DNA of 64,000 nt from NCBI RefSeq assembly GCF_900143245.1, contig NZ_FRDK01000001.1, forward strand, positions 620,001-684,000, given 5' to 3'. Positions 1-8,922 of the stretch are shown here, one piece after another; within the stretch, counting starts at the first letter, position 1; each line of letters opens with the position of its first letter. Below the pieces are notes generated by a model. That model saw only the letters and a program-made list of their open reading frames with translations. It had not been told where the DNA came from and ran no database searches. The stretch comes from Flavobacterium fryxellicola (GTDB lineage Bacteria; Bacteroidota; Bacteroidia; Flavobacteriales; Flavobacteriaceae). The position numbers and the translations under genes are program-made.

Positions 1-2
1 TC

Positions 3-584
3 TTTTCTCTGGTTTTTCTATTGTTCTCTTGTAAAAATGAGGATGAAAAACGCATTGCGGAGAATGAAAAAGAGATCCAAAGAAGAGAAATCATATTTAC
101 TAATATACAGAAAGGATGGGTTTTTTACGACACTCCGGTAACAGAAGCTTCTGAAAACAGTGTGGCAACTTGGAGTGAGTGGCGAATTTTTTTAGCAGAA
201 TTAGCGCAAAAACCCAAAAAAACAATTGGTGCTTTTCAGCAAAAATCAAAGTCGCTTACCAAAAAAGCAATGGCTTTAAATGATAACATTCCTTTTGAAT
301 TTAGTAAACCACAGATAAAAAGCAGGATTTCGACCTTAATTACTAAAGTTCAAATGCTGGATTTATTCCTTAATCTAGATACTATTCCAGATAAAAAAGT
401 GACGCAGTTAGTTGCTGAAATTAATTTGGAACTCGTTTCCTTACAAAGACAAATGGACAAAATTGTTGACAAAAGTAACATTCCAGTCGAAGAAGGAGAA
501 TCTGACTTGTTGAAAATGATGGATACCACAAGAGCCATTCCCAATACACCAATCATAGATCCAAATATTCCACGCGTTGAGTAA
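3..584 (+). CDS. Lipoprotein of unknown function, 5' end outside window
   Basis: The frame is open from the window edge, so the start codon lies upstream. The first visible residues are a hydrophobic stretch ending in a lipobox (LLFSC, Cys codon at 30-32), followed by Lys/Asn/Glu/Asp, so this is a lipid-anchored periplasmic or outer-membrane protein. About 185 residues of the mature part are visible. They are charged and probably helical, with no catalytic motif I recognise. The stop overlaps the first codons of mfd by 8 bases, which indicates co-transcription and translational coupling. A conserved hypothetical lipoprotein upstream of mfd is plausible; no function can be given. Confidence 0.75.
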   Translation, partial: FSLVFLLFSCKNEDEKRIAENEKEIQRREIIFTNIQKGWVFYDTPVTEASENSVATWSEWRIFLAELAQKPKKTIGAFQQKSKSLTKKAMALNDNIPFEFSKPQIKSRISTLITKVQMLDLFLNLDTIPDKKVTQLVAEINLELVSLQRQMDKIVDKSNIPVEEGESDLLKMMDTTRAIPNTPIIDPNIPRVE

Positions 585-3500
585 AACAGCCTTATACACT
601 ACCTACGATAATTCGCCTAAAACCAAGCAAATTGTTGCCTGTCTATTAGAGAATAACCAAGTTAAGATGCACCTTTCGGGACTACTAGGTTCTGCACTTT
701 CATTTGTAATGCGGTCACTTTTTAAAAAATCAGAGCTCCCTTTTTTAATCGTTGTAAATAATAAAGAAGAAGCAGCCTATTATTTGAATGATTTAGAACA
801 AATGATTGGTGAGCAAGATGTACTTTTTTATCCGGGCTCATTTCGCCGTCCGTACCAAATAGAAGAAACCGATAATGCCAATGTGTTGCTTCGTGCTGAG
901 GTGCTAAACAGAATCAATTCCCGCAAAAAGCCGGCCGTTATTGTTACGTATCCCGAAGCCTTGTTTGAAAAAGTGGTCACTCGAAAAGAATTGGACAAAA
1001 ATACACTGAAAGTAACTGTTGGCGATAAGATTTCGATTGACTTTATTAACGAAGTATTATTCGAATACGAGTTCAAAAGAGTCGATTTTATTACGGAACC
1101 TGGAGAATTTTCGGTTCGCGGAGGAATTGTCGATGTGTTTTCGTTTTCAAATGATAATCCGTACCGAATCGAGTTTTTTGGCGATGAAGTGGAAAGTATT
1201 CGAAGTTTTGATGTTGCGACTCAATTGTCAATTTTACAACAGAAGAAAATCACGATCATCCCAAATGTGGAAAACAAAGTTTTTCAGGAAAATCGAGAAA
1301 GCTTCTTAGATTATATTTCGGAGAAAACCGTTATTGTAATTCAAAATACGGAAGATTTTCTATTACAACTGGACAAACAATTTGGCAAAGCCGAAGAAGC
1401 TTTTGCAAAGTTATCTCAGGAAATCAAGCGTTCATCGCCGGAACAATTGTTTTTAAACCAAGCGGAGTTTATAAAAAGAGCCTTGGATTTTTCGATTGTC
1501 GAGTTGAGTTCGAAAGCTATTTTTAGAACAAACAAAAAATTCGAATACTACATTCAGCCACAACCGTCGTTCAACAAACAATTTGATTTATTGTTGAATA
1601 ATTTGAGCGAGAATCATTTCAATGGATACAAAAATCATTTGTTTTGTTCTAATGATGCGCAAGCCAAACGATTTCATGATATTTTTGAAACCTTGGATGA
1701 AGCCAATTCCGAGAATATTCGCAAGCAATACCACACCGTTGTTTTGCCTTTGTACCAAGGATTTATCGACGAAGAAAACCAAATTACCTGCTATACGGAT
1801 CACCAGATTTTTGAACGCTATCATAAATTCAACATTAAAAACGGTTATTCTAAAAAACAAAATATCACGTTAAAAGAACTAACAACTTTAGCTGTTGGCG
1901 ATTATGTGACGCATATTGACCACGGAATTGGACGTTTTGGAGGTTTACAAAAAATACAAGTCGAAGGCAAAACACAAGAAGCAATCAAGCTCGTTTATGC
2001 CGATAATGACATTGTGTATGTAAGCATTCATTCGCTGCATAAAATTTCGAAATACAACGGAAAAGATGGAACGCCGCCCAAAATTTACAAGTTAGGGTCG
2101 AATGCTTGGAAGATTTTAAAACAAAAAACCAAGGCGCGTGTTAAACATATTGCCTTCAATTTGATTCAATTGTATGCGAAAAGACGATTAGAAAAAGGAT
2201 TCCAGTTTGCGCCGGATAGTTACTTGCAAAACGAGTTAGAAAGTTCCTTTATCTATGAAGATACGCCTGATCAAACCAAATCAACGGCAGAAGTCAAAGC
2301 CGATATGGAAAGTGATCGGCCAATGGATCGCTTGGTATGTGGTGATGTAGGTTTTGGTAAAACCGAAGTCGCTATTCGTGCCGCTTTTAAAGCAGTGGAC
2401 AACAGTAAACAAGTGGCAATTTTGGTTCCTACAACTATTTTGGCCTACCAACATTACCGAACTTTCACCGAAAGATTAAAGGATATGCCGGTTTCTATTG
2501 GCTACTTAAATCGTTTTAGAACGGCCAAACAAAAAGCAGAAACTTTAAAATTATTAGCCGAGGGAAAACTCGATATCTTAATTGGAACCCATCAATTAGT
2601 TAATAAAAATGTCGTTTTTAAAGACCTTGGATTGTTGATTGTAGATGAAGAACAAAAATTTGGCGTCAACGTAAAAGACAAACTCAAAACTATTGCGGCT
2701 AATGTGGACACCTTGACATTAACAGCAACCCCAATCCCAAGAACATTGCAGTTTTCGTTGATGGCAGCACGCGATTTATCAGTAATAACAACGCCTCCGC
2801 CCAACCGTTATCCGATAGAAACGAATGTCGTTGGCTTTAGCGAAGAATTGATACGAGATGCGATTTCGTATGAAATTCAGCGCAACGGACAAGTTTTTTT
2901 CATCAATAACCGAATCGAAAATATTAAAGAAGTGGCTGGAATGATTCAGCGTTTGGTTCCTAATGCAAAAGTAGGAATTGGTCACGGACAAATGGAAGGA
3001 AAAAAACTAGAGGAACTGATGCTTGCTTTCATGAATGGCGAGTTTGATGTTTTAGTGGCCACAACGATTATCGAAAGCGGATTAGATGTTCCCAATGCCA
3101 ATACGATTTTTATCAATAATGCCAATAATTTTGGATTGTCTGATTTGCATCAAATGCGAGGTCGAGTAGGACGGAGTAACAAGAAAGCGTTTTGTTACTT
3201 TATCTGTCCGCCGTATTCTGCCATGACTGATGATGCCAGAAAACGAATTCAAGCTTTGGAGCAATTCAGTGAATTGGGAAGCGGTTTTAATATTGCTATG
3301 AAAGATTTAGAGATTCGCGGAGCCGGGGATTTATTGGGTGGTGAACAAAGTGGTTTCATTAACGAAATAGGTTTCGATACGTATCAAAAAATCATGAATG
3401 AGGCCATTGATGAATTGAAAGAAAATGAATTCAAGGATTTATATCCAGAAGAAAATAACATAGAAACTAAAGAATACGTTAAAGACCTGCAAATCGATAC

Positions 3501-3945
3501 CGATTTTGAATTATTGTTTTCGGATGAATACATCAATAATGTAGCAGAGCGATTGAGTTTATATAACGAATTAGGAGCGGTAAAAAATGAAGAAGAGCTT
3601 GTCGTTTTCCAAAACAAATTGATTGACCGTTTTGGTCCAATGCCGCCACGTGCCAAAGCCTTGATGAACAGCATCCGTATCAAATGGATTGCAACGCATA
3701 TTGGAATCGAGAAATTAGTGATGAAACAAGGCAAAATGATCGGTTATTTTGTATCAGATCAACAATCCGCTTATTACCAGTCCAAACGTTTCAATCAAAT
3801 GATACAATTTGTAAAAAAAAACAGTGCTATTTGTAAAATGAAAGAAAAACAAACCCCAGCAGGATTGCGTCTTTTATTGACTTTTGATAATGTAAAGAAT
3901 ACCAGAACAGCACTAGAATTGATGGAAATGTTGGGAGGTAAATAG
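577..3945 (+). CDS. mfd: Transcription-repair coupling factor Mfd
   Basis: ATP-dependent translocase that removes RNA polymerase stalled at DNA lesions and recruits UvrA for nucleotide excision repair. The 1122 residues show the family order: an N-terminal UvrB-like module (about 1-350), a CarD/RID-type RNA polymerase interaction domain near 440-510 (VGDYVTHIDHGIGRF), Walker A GDVGFGKTE near 588-596, the DEEQKFG box near 690, SF2 helicase motifs including RGRVGR near 858, and a C-terminal TRCF domain. The TTG start overlaps the preceding lipoprotein gene; no ATG lies close by in frame, and the start MSKTALYTTYD looks natural. uvrC also lies in this window, at 54047. Confidence 0.96.
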   Translation: MSKTALYTTYDNSPKTKQIVACLLENNQVKMHLSGLLGSALSFVMRSLFKKSELPFLIVVNNKEEAAYYLNDLEQMIGEQDVLFYPGSFRRPYQIEETDNANVLLRAEVLNRINSRKKPAVIVTYPEALFEKVVTRKELDKNTLKVTVGDKISIDFINEVLFEYEFKRVDFITEPGEFSVRGGIVDVFSFSNDNPYRIEFFGDEVESIRSFDVATQLSILQQKKITIIPNVENKVFQENRESFLDYISEKTVIVIQNTEDFLLQLDKQFGKAEEAFAKLSQEIKRSSPEQLFLNQAEFIKRALDFSIVELSSKAIFRTNKKFEYYIQPQPSFNKQFDLLLNNLSENHFNGYKNHLFCSNDAQAKRFHDIFETLDEANSENIRKQYHTVVLPLYQGFIDEENQITCYTDHQIFERYHKFNIKNGYSKKQNITLKELTTLAVGDYVTHIDHGIGRFGGLQKIQVEGKTQEAIKLVYADNDIVYVSIHSLHKISKYNGKDGTPPKIYKLGSNAWKILKQKTKARVKHIAFNLIQLYAKRRLEKGFQFAPDSYLQNELESSFIYEDTPDQTKSTAEVKADMESDRPMDRLVCGDVGFGKTEVAIRAAFKAVDNSKQVAILVPTTILAYQHYRTFTERLKDMPVSIGYLNRFRTAKQKAETLKLLAEGKLDILIGTHQLVNKNVVFKDLGLLIVDEEQKFGVNVKDKLKTIAANVDTLTLTATPIPRTLQFSLMAARDLSVITTPPPNRYPIETNVVGFSEELIRDAISYEIQRNGQVFFINNRIENIKEVAGMIQRLVPNAKVGIGHGQMEGKKLEELMLAFMNGEFDVLVATTIIESGLDVPNANTIFINNANNFGLSDLHQMRGRVGRSNKKAFCYFICPPYSAMTDDARKRIQALEQFSELGSGFNIAMKDLEIRGAGDLLGGEQSGFINEIGFDTYQKIMNEAIDELKENEFKDLYPEENNIETKEYVKDLQIDTDFELLFSDEYINNVAERLSLYNELGAVKNEEELVVFQNKLIDRFGPMPPRAKALMNSIRIKWIATHIGIEKLVMKQGKMIGYFVSDQQSAYYQSKRFNQMIQFVKKNSAICKMKEKQTPAGLRLLLTFDNVKNTRTALELMEMLGGK

Positions 3946-3954
3946 GACATTACT

Positions 3955-3980
3955 AAAGCTTCCAGCCTTCAAAGCTGGAA
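3955..3980. repeat. REP-like palindrome downstream of RAYT gene
   Basis: The sequence starts AAAGCTTCCAGCC and contains a TTCCAGC/GCTGGAA hairpin with a 7-nt loop. The same AAAGCTTCCAGCCTTC core appears three more times at 4623-4689, on the other side of the transposase gene. It lies 10 bases after the mfd stop, so it may also act as a terminator or an RNA 3'-end stabiliser for mfd. Confidence 0.85.
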
Positions 3981-3994
3981 TATTTCTTTTAAAT

Positions 3995-4603
3995 TTACTC
4001 GATAATTAAATCCTCAATTTCATCAAAATTTTGATTAATCGTATGGTAATATTTAAAATTTTCTAAATCATTAAACGATTTTATTACTTTGTCTCTTTGC
4101 AATTTGGTGTTTTTGGTTGAAATTACTGTTCCATAAGAAGTCCAAGGATATTCTACGATGTGTTTTGTAAACTTATGATGAACAGGATTATTGTGGATAT
4201 AAAAAACAAGTTTTTGGAAATAAGTTTCAGAAGTAACCACTTTTCGTCTAAAGTTTTTCTCAAACAAACTACCTGTCCTTTTATATCGCTTATTCATCGC
4301 TAAAGTATAAGCGTTAAATAAATTTGAAAACTGTTTTGAAGCACTAACCATTTTTGGTTTATCAGTTGAAGAGTATTCTAATTTTGTAACATCAATTTCT
4401 CCGGTTTCTTTGATATAAACTAGAATGTGAAAATGATTTTTCATCAAACACCAAGCGTAAGTTTCGGCGATGGGGTCAATGTATTTCTCGTATAACCTCA
4501 AGAAATGTTTGTAGTTCTCAATTTCATAAAACAAATCAATTCCATTATTACCTCTATTATAAATATGATAATATTTACCGTTTTCAAGAGGAATTGGATT
4601 CAT
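3995..4603 (-). CDS. REP-associated tyrosine transposase (RAYT, Y1_Tnp family)
   Basis: Single-domain HUH endonuclease-like protein of 202 residues, related to the IS200/IS605 TnpA group. The HUH motif is H57-F-H59 within KNHFHILV, and the probable catalytic tyrosine is Y135 in FYIHNNPVHH. The segment KRYKRTGSLFEKNFRR (about 105-120) is typical of RAYTs. Family members bind and cleave REP palindromes at single-stranded DNA. The gene is flanked on both sides by copies of one palindromic repeat (3955-3980 and 4623-4689), the expected REPtron arrangement. There is no second transposase subunit and no IS ends, so it is probably a domesticated or REP-dispersing enzyme rather than an autonomous insertion sequence. 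The gene looks intact. Confidence 0.9.
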   Translation of the reverse strand: MNPIPLENGKYYHIYNRGNNGIDLFYEIENYKHFLRLYEKYIDPIAETYAWCLMKNHFHILVYIKETGEIDVTKLEYSSTDKPKMVSASKQFSNLFNAYTLAMNKRYKRTGSLFEKNFRRKVVTSETYFQKLVFYIHNNPVHHKFTKHIVEYPWTSYGTVISTKNTKLQRDKVIKSFNDLENFKYYHTINQNFDEIEDLIIE

Positions 4604-4622
4604 AATGTGTTTTTTTAGTTTA

Positions 4623-4689
4623 AAAGCTTCCAGCCTTCTAAAGCTTCCAGCCTTCTAAAGCTTCCAGCCTTCAAAAGGCTGGAAGCTTT
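4623..4689. repeat. Tandem 17-bp REP units ending in a perfect palindrome
   Basis: Two identical 17-bp units (AAAGCTTCCAGCCTTCT at 4623-4639 and 4640-4656) are followed by a third unit extended into a perfect inverted repeat: 15-bp arms at 4657-4671 and 4675-4689 around a 3-nt loop. The array lies 19 bases upstream of the RAYT start codon, between that gene and the neighbouring ACT-domain gene. It is probably the cognate DNA target of the RAYT. Confidence 0.9.
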
Positions 4690-4708
4690 CTATATAATAG
4701 AATTTTTA

Positions 4709-5365
4709 TTAATTCTTCAAATCCTTTATAACCTTAAACGCTACGTCTACTTGTTCTTCACTCACTAAAATCGTAAATTCATTCGAGGTCGAAATTACCT
4801 CATTGATAATAATTCCTTCCCACGCCAAACGTTGAAAAATGAAATAGTAAATCCCAGGAACGACAATATTTTCCTTTGGTAATTTTACGGTTATTGAGGC
4901 TAGATTATCTAGTTTTTGAATCAGTTTTTCAGTAGCAAAATGCTTGTCAACTAAGTGATTGATGCTGTTGCTTACCACAATGTTGGTTTCGTTTACTCCT
5001 CTGGATGAGGTGTAAAAAATATCAGGAAGTGAGTTAATATCCGTTATTAAATCGGCTTGTTTGTTTAAAACAGTGTCAGAGGCAGCAAAAGTGTAGTCCG
5101 TCAAAGCGGAGCGAACAGTGATTTCCCCGATGTTTTTTATGACTTTATTAATTTTATGATTTAACCTAAAATCTAGTTCTTCGGTTAATCTTTTTAAAGC
5201 CATAACAACAGCTCCTTGTTTTACTTCCTTGCCAAATTCACTTTCTAATTCGGTCATTATGTTTCTAGATAATGAGGTCAAATTAATAATACCTAATGAT
5301 AATGCATTTAGTAAAAAGGGCTTTGTTTTGATGTAATTTTCAACAATGGAAGAAACAGTTTTCAT
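4709..5365 (-). CDS. Orphan ACT-domain protein (aspartokinase-like regulatory domain, no kinase)
   Basis: 218 residues with no signal peptide. The last 50 (about 165-215: GIYYFIFQRLAWEGIIINEV followed by a beta strand and helix) match the ACT fold of aspartokinase regulatory tails, where small amino acids bind. The N-terminal part (1-70) is helical and charged, and could be DNA- or RNA-binding. The middle has no recognisable motif. No kinase residues are present, so an aspartate kinase label would be wrong. A very good promoter lies upstream (5422-5452). A ligand-sensing regulator is an inference; the target is unknown. Confidence 0.65.
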   Translation of the reverse strand: MKTVSSIVENYIKTKPFLLNALSLGIINLTSLSRNIMTELESEFGKEVKQGAVVMALKRLTEELDFRLNHKINKVIKNIGEITVRSALTDYTFAASDTVLNKQADLITDINSLPDIFYTSSRGVNETNIVVSNSINHLVDKHFATEKLIQKLDNLASITVKLPKENIVVPGIYYFIFQRLAWEGIIINEVISTSNEFTILVSEEQVDVAFKVIKDLKN

Positions 5366-5421
5366 GATTTAATTTTTAGTGGTTGTTATTTTACGTGTAG
5401 TTAGTGTGTAGATAGGACGCA

Positions 5422-5452
5422 AATATAAATAAAAAACAATTTGTTACAAATA
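5422..5452 (-). promoter_or_regulatory. Flavobacterial sigma-A promoter of the ACT-domain gene
   Basis: Reading the minus strand, TTTG (-33) is followed after 19 bases by TATATTTG (-7 consensus TAnnTTTG). This is the best full match seen in the window. Predicted transcription start near 5415 leaves a leader of about 50 nt before the start codon at 5365. Confidence 0.6.
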
Positions 5453-5471
5453 TAACAACGATAAAAAGCAA

Positions 5472-5831
5472 CTAAAAATGATAAAAAGCGTCGATAAGAT
5501 GTTCAATAACAAATGATTTGCCTTCTTTGTTGATGGCAATGATATCAAATCGCACCTCAATATCAAGATTTCTTTCGTTCACAAAAGCATCAACGGCCTT
5601 GACTAATAGCTGGATTTTTTTTGACTTTACAAAATCCTGAGGTAAACCAAAATCAAGAGAGGAGCGCGTTTTAACTTCAACTACTGCGAGTGTATTTCCT
5701 TTTCGGGCAAGAATATCTATTTCTGCTTTTTGGAACGTCCAATTGGTTTCTAAAATGATATAACCCTCTTTACTGAGAAATTCGACCGCCATTTCTTCTC
5801 CTAATTTTCCAAGCTCGTTGTGTTCTGCCAT
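5472..5831 (-). CDS. YraN/UPF0102 family endonuclease-like protein
   Basis: 119 residues, the usual family length. The Holliday-junction-resolvase-like fold is indicated by GKLGEEMAVEFL near residues 8-19 and the nuclease core E37-I-D39 ... E52-V-K54 within VVEVKTRS, a PD-(D/E)XK type active site. The family is widespread and its cellular role is still uncertain; DNA processing is the usual assumption. It stands alone on the minus strand, 106 bases downstream of the ACT-domain gene start. Confidence 0.88.
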   Translation of the reverse strand: MAEHNELGKLGEEMAVEFLSKEGYIILETNWTFQKAEIDILARKGNTLAVVEVKTRSSLDFGLPQDFVKSKKIQLLVKAVDAFVNERNLDIEVRFDIIAINKEGKSFVIEHLIDAFYHF

Positions 5832-5971
5832 AAAAAAGTTTTCAGTCGTGGTGTTCGTTTAATAAACCTATGAAATTAATCCCTACACTTCAGAACATTA
5901 ATTTATAATTAAAAATCCAAAACAATATTCAGTATTACAAACAATTATCCTGAGTCTACTTCGTTTAGTCT

Positions 5972-5990
5972 CTCCCTCCGAAGGAGGGAG
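5972..5990. repeat. G/C-rich palindrome at the end of the LD-carboxypeptidase gene
   Basis: CTCCCTCCGAAGGAGGGAG is a perfect hairpin in very AT-rich surroundings. It lies just past the stop codon of the minus-strand gene ending at 5998, so it may function as a terminator stem. It resembles one arm of the C-run/G-run element at 59421-59549. Confidence 0.6.
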
Positions 5991-5997
5991 GAAAGCT

Positions 5998-6999
5998 CTA
6001 CTCAAAAACTAACGTACTGCATTTTTCATTGACATTAATTGTCACATTATTTCCTAAAATCAAGGCTCTATTGTCTTGAATATGACCTGCAGGGAAATTG
6101 TACATAATAGGGATAGAATACTTTTTTGTAACATCTTCTATAATTTCGATGGCATTTTTCCCCCAAGGAATATCATTATCCTTCATTTTTGTCATGCTAC
6201 CCACAACAATGCCTTTGATGCTTTCTAGACATCCGTTGCGCTTTAAATTCATCAACATGCGGTCAATATGGTATAAATATTCGTCTAAATCTTCTATAAA
6301 CAAGATTTTGTTGGAACAATCAATTGCGGAGGGCGAACCAAACAAACTGTAAAGAATGGATAAATTCCCGCCTACTAATTCACCCGAAGCTTTGCCCGGT
6401 CTATTCATCAGGAACGGATCGATGTCATAGGAAAGTTTTTCGCCAAATAAAGCAATTCGGAGTGTTTCGATGGCTTGAGGAGTTGCTCTTGGAGCGGTGA
6501 TTGGCATAATACCGTGAATGGATTTATAACCCATGGTATTCAAATGATTGTGTAAAACAGTCACATCACTAAAACCAACAATCCATTTCGGGTTTTTTTT
6601 AAAGGTAGTAAAATCCAGTAAATCAATTATTCTAACGGTTCCGTAACCCCCTTTTACACACCAAATGGCTTTGATATTTGGATTGTCCAATTGATGCTGA
6701 AAGTCGGCAGCACGTTGTTTGTCTGTCCCCGCTAATTGATCATTGTCTAAACCTATAGTACTGCCTATAACCACTTCTAAACCCCAACTCTTCAATAAAT
6801 TAATGGCAGGTTTCAAGTTATCCTCTGTATTTTTTCGGGCTGTAGCCAAAATAGCTACAGTGTCGCCTCTTTGTAAACTAGGTGGTGTGATCATTTGGTG
6901 TTGGGCTTGGCTGTTAAAAGATTGTAAAACAAAAATAAGCAATAGAAATTGATATAAAATGAGATTGCGGATGTTTAGAGGAAATTGATTTTGGGTCAT
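5998..6999 (-). CDS. Secreted LD-carboxypeptidase, peptidase family S66
   Basis: Serine peptidase that removes the terminal D-alanine from muropeptide tetrapeptides during cell-wall recycling. From the chosen start it has 333 residues: a hydrophobic signal segment ending at SQA (about 12-32), then the S66 core with GDTVAILATAR, KGGYGT, the nucleophile serine in GFSDVT (about S144), the ELVGGNLSILYSLFG strand with the downstream FIEDLDE acid, and FPAGH near the C terminus for the catalytic histidine. I prefer the start at 6999 because it gives a proper signal peptide and because a TAnnTTTG box at 7054-7061 places transcription start after the longer alternative start at 7056. Confidence 0.9.
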   Translation of the reverse strand: MTQNQFPLNIRNLILYQFLLLIFVLQSFNSQAQHQMITPPSLQRGDTVAILATARKNTEDNLKPAINLLKSWGLEVVIGSTIGLDNDQLAGTDKQRAADFQHQLDNPNIKAIWCVKGGYGTVRIIDLLDFTTFKKNPKWIVGFSDVTVLHNHLNTMGYKSIHGIMPITAPRATPQAIETLRIALFGEKLSYDIDPFLMNRPGKASGELVGGNLSILYSLFGSPSAIDCSNKILFIEDLDEYLYHIDRMLMNLKRNGCLESIKGIVVGSMTKMKDNDIPWGKNAIEIIEDVTKKYSIPIMYNFPAGHIQDNRALILGNNVTINVNEKCSTLVFE

Positions 7000-7053
7000 G
7001 CTGTATTGCTTTACTGAAATAATTCTAATTAGAAAGTCTTTTTGGGACAAAAA

Positions 7054-7061
7054 CAAAGATA
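7054..7061 (-). promoter_or_regulatory. -7 promoter box of the LD-carboxypeptidase gene
   Basis: TATCTTTG on the minus strand fits TAnnTTTG. Transcription would begin near 7047, which excludes the longer start at 7056 and supports translation from 6999. No clear -33 TTTG was found. Confidence 0.45.
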
Positions 7062-7155
7062 GACAATTAGAAAATAAGTCTAAGTTCGCCGCAAATGACT
7101 ATTTTTACAAGAAACAGATTCTGAAATGGAATCAAATTAACGGCGTTAATATAGG

Positions 7156-8271
7156 ATGCTTATGAGGATTACATATTGGGTTCTTCTTTTATTTTTATTT
7201 TTTCCAATAGCAAAATCTATTGCACAGCAGAAAAAATATGTGATTCATACTGTTGCATTTTATAATTTTGAAAATCTTTTTGATACCATAAACGACCCAG
7301 ATACTTTCGATGAAGAGTGGACACCAAAGGGTTTGCAGCGTTGGACATTCGATAAATATGAAAAAAAACTAGGGAACCTAGCCCGTGTTTTAGCTGAAAT
7401 AGGATCTGCTGAAAATACAGATTCTCCCACATTTATTGGTGGATGCGAAATAGAAAACAGAGGCGTGCTGGAAGATTTAGTCAAACAACTCAAACTAATT
7501 GAGAAAGACTACGGAATCATCCATTTTGATTCGCCGGACAAAAGAGGAATTGATGTGGCGTTATTGTATCAAAAAAAGAAATTTCAACCTACCAGCTATA
7601 ATAATATTCCCTTATATATTTATAAAGAAGGACTTGCTATAAATGAAAGTTCTAAAGCCAGTGCTGAAGAAAAAACAGATGACGAATTAGAGGTAAGTAC
7701 AAAAAATTATCGCGTTTACACTAGGGATCAATTATTAGTGACCGGATTTTTAGATGGAGAGGAAATTAATATTATCGTGAATCACTGGCCGTCCCGATCA
7801 GGTGGAGAGAAAAAATCAAGTCCATTCCGGGAAGCCGCTGGAGCATTAAACCGAAAAATTATCGATTCGCTACAACGCATCAATCCAAATGCAAAAATCA
7901 TTACGCTCGGGGATTTGAATGATGGTCCGTATAATAAAAGCGTCAAATTAGGGCTGGGCGCCAAAGCTAAAAAAACAGAGGTCCTTCCCCTTGGGATTTA
8001 CAACCCATTTGAAGAGATGGCCAAAAAGGGATTTGGAACTATCGCTTTTCGAGACGCTTGGGATGTTTTTGACCAGATAATGGTTTCTGAAACCTTATTG
8101 AAAACAGATTATACAAGTTTTAGATATTGGAAAGCAGGAATTTATAACAAGTCATTTTTGATACAAACCAGTGGACAATATAAAGGGTATCCTTTACGGC
8201 ATTCCACAACAGAAATTGGATTCAGTGATCATTTTCCAGTTTATATTTATTTAATAAAAGAAAAAAAATAG
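7156..8271 (+). CDS. Secreted endonuclease/exonuclease/phosphatase-fold protein
   Basis: 371 residues with an N-terminal signal peptide (cleavage after SIAQ, about residue 24). Motifs of the DNase I/EEP superfamily are visible: NFENLFDT near the start of the mature chain, the metal-binding glutamate in GGCEIENR, NHWPSR, GDLND and the terminal SDHFPVY histidine. Members hydrolyse phosphodiester bonds in nucleic acids, inositol phosphates or lipids, and the substrate cannot be deduced here. Flavobacterial homologues are exported to the periplasm or outside. The gene is divergent from the LD-carboxypeptidase gene and is followed after 39 bases by 3-hydroxyanthranilate dioxygenase. Confidence 0.88.
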   Translation: MLMRITYWVLLLFLFFPIAKSIAQQKKYVIHTVAFYNFENLFDTINDPDTFDEEWTPKGLQRWTFDKYEKKLGNLARVLAEIGSAENTDSPTFIGGCEIENRGVLEDLVKQLKLIEKDYGIIHFDSPDKRGIDVALLYQKKKFQPTSYNNIPLYIYKEGLAINESSKASAEEKTDDELEVSTKNYRVYTRDQLLVTGFLDGEEINIIVNHWPSRSGGEKKSSPFREAAGALNRKIIDSLQRINPNAKIITLGDLNDGPYNKSVKLGLGAKAKKTEVLPLGIYNPFEEMAKKGFGTIAFRDAWDVFDQIMVSETLLKTDYTSFRYWKAGIYNKSFLIQTSGQYKGYPLRHSTTEIGFSDHFPVYIYLIKEKK

Positions 8272-8310
8272 CATTTATAAATTCATAACTTTACCTTTAA
8301 AATATAAAAG

Positions 8311-8841
8311 ATGGCAGTAGCAAAACCTTTCAACCTCAATAAATGGATTGACGAAAACCGTCATCTGCTTAAACCGCCCGTTGGGAACAAAAATTTATAT
8401 ACGCAATCTGGAGATTACATTGTGATGGTAGTTGCGGGTCCAAACGCCCGAAAAGACTATCATTATAATGAAACAGAGGAGTTGTTTTACCAACTTGAAG
8501 GAAGTATTAAAGTAATCATTCAAGAAGATGGTGCGCGAAAAGAAATGGAACTTCATGCCGGCGACATGTACCTGCATCCTGCTAAAACACCACATTCACC
8601 CGTGCGTTCCGAAAATTCTATAGGGCTCGTAATCGAGAGAAAACGTGCTGGTTTAGGTTTTAAAGATGGCTTATTGTGGTTTTGTGATAAGTGTAATACT
8701 AAATTACATGAAGTCTATTTTGAGCTTTACGACATTGAAAAAGATTTTCTTCCTCATTTCAAACATTTTTATAGCTCCGAAAAATTGAGAACGTGCACAA
8801 AATGCGGAACCGTAATGCAAGTTGATCCTAAATTTATTTAA
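8311..8841 (+). CDS. nbaC: 3-hydroxyanthranilate 3,4-dioxygenase
   Basis: Cytosolic iron dioxygenase opening the ring of 3-hydroxyanthranilate to aminocarboxymuconate semialdehyde, which cyclises to quinolinate (kynurenine pathway). The 176-residue chain is of bacterial type: a cupin with Fe ligands H51, E57 and H95, then a rubredoxin-like C-terminal site with C125-x2-C128 and C162-x2-C165. All catalytic residues are present. Tryptophan 2,3-dioxygenase, the first enzyme of the same pathway, is 53 kb away at 61779. The middle steps are not in the window. Confidence 0.95.
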   Translation: MAVAKPFNLNKWIDENRHLLKPPVGNKNLYTQSGDYIVMVVAGPNARKDYHYNETEELFYQLEGSIKVIIQEDGARKEMELHAGDMYLHPAKTPHSPVRSENSIGLVIERKRAGLGFKDGLLWFCDKCNTKLHEVYFELYDIEKDFLPHFKHFYSSEKLRTCTKCGTVMQVDPKFI

Positions 8842-8922
8842 ACTGAATTTTAAATTTCCGTAGGGAGTAGCCTACTATGGGTTTCATCTTTTGTCTCTAA
8901 AAAACAAAACAAAAGAAAGTCA

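Noticed and set aside
3995..4603. Autonomous IS200/IS605 insertion sequence
   Set aside because: The protein is of the RAYT branch, flanked by REP palindromes rather than subterminal IS hairpins, with no tnpB or left/right ends.
4709..5365. Aspartate kinase
   Set aside because: Only an ACT-like tail is present; 218 residues lack the kinase nucleotide and aspartate sites.
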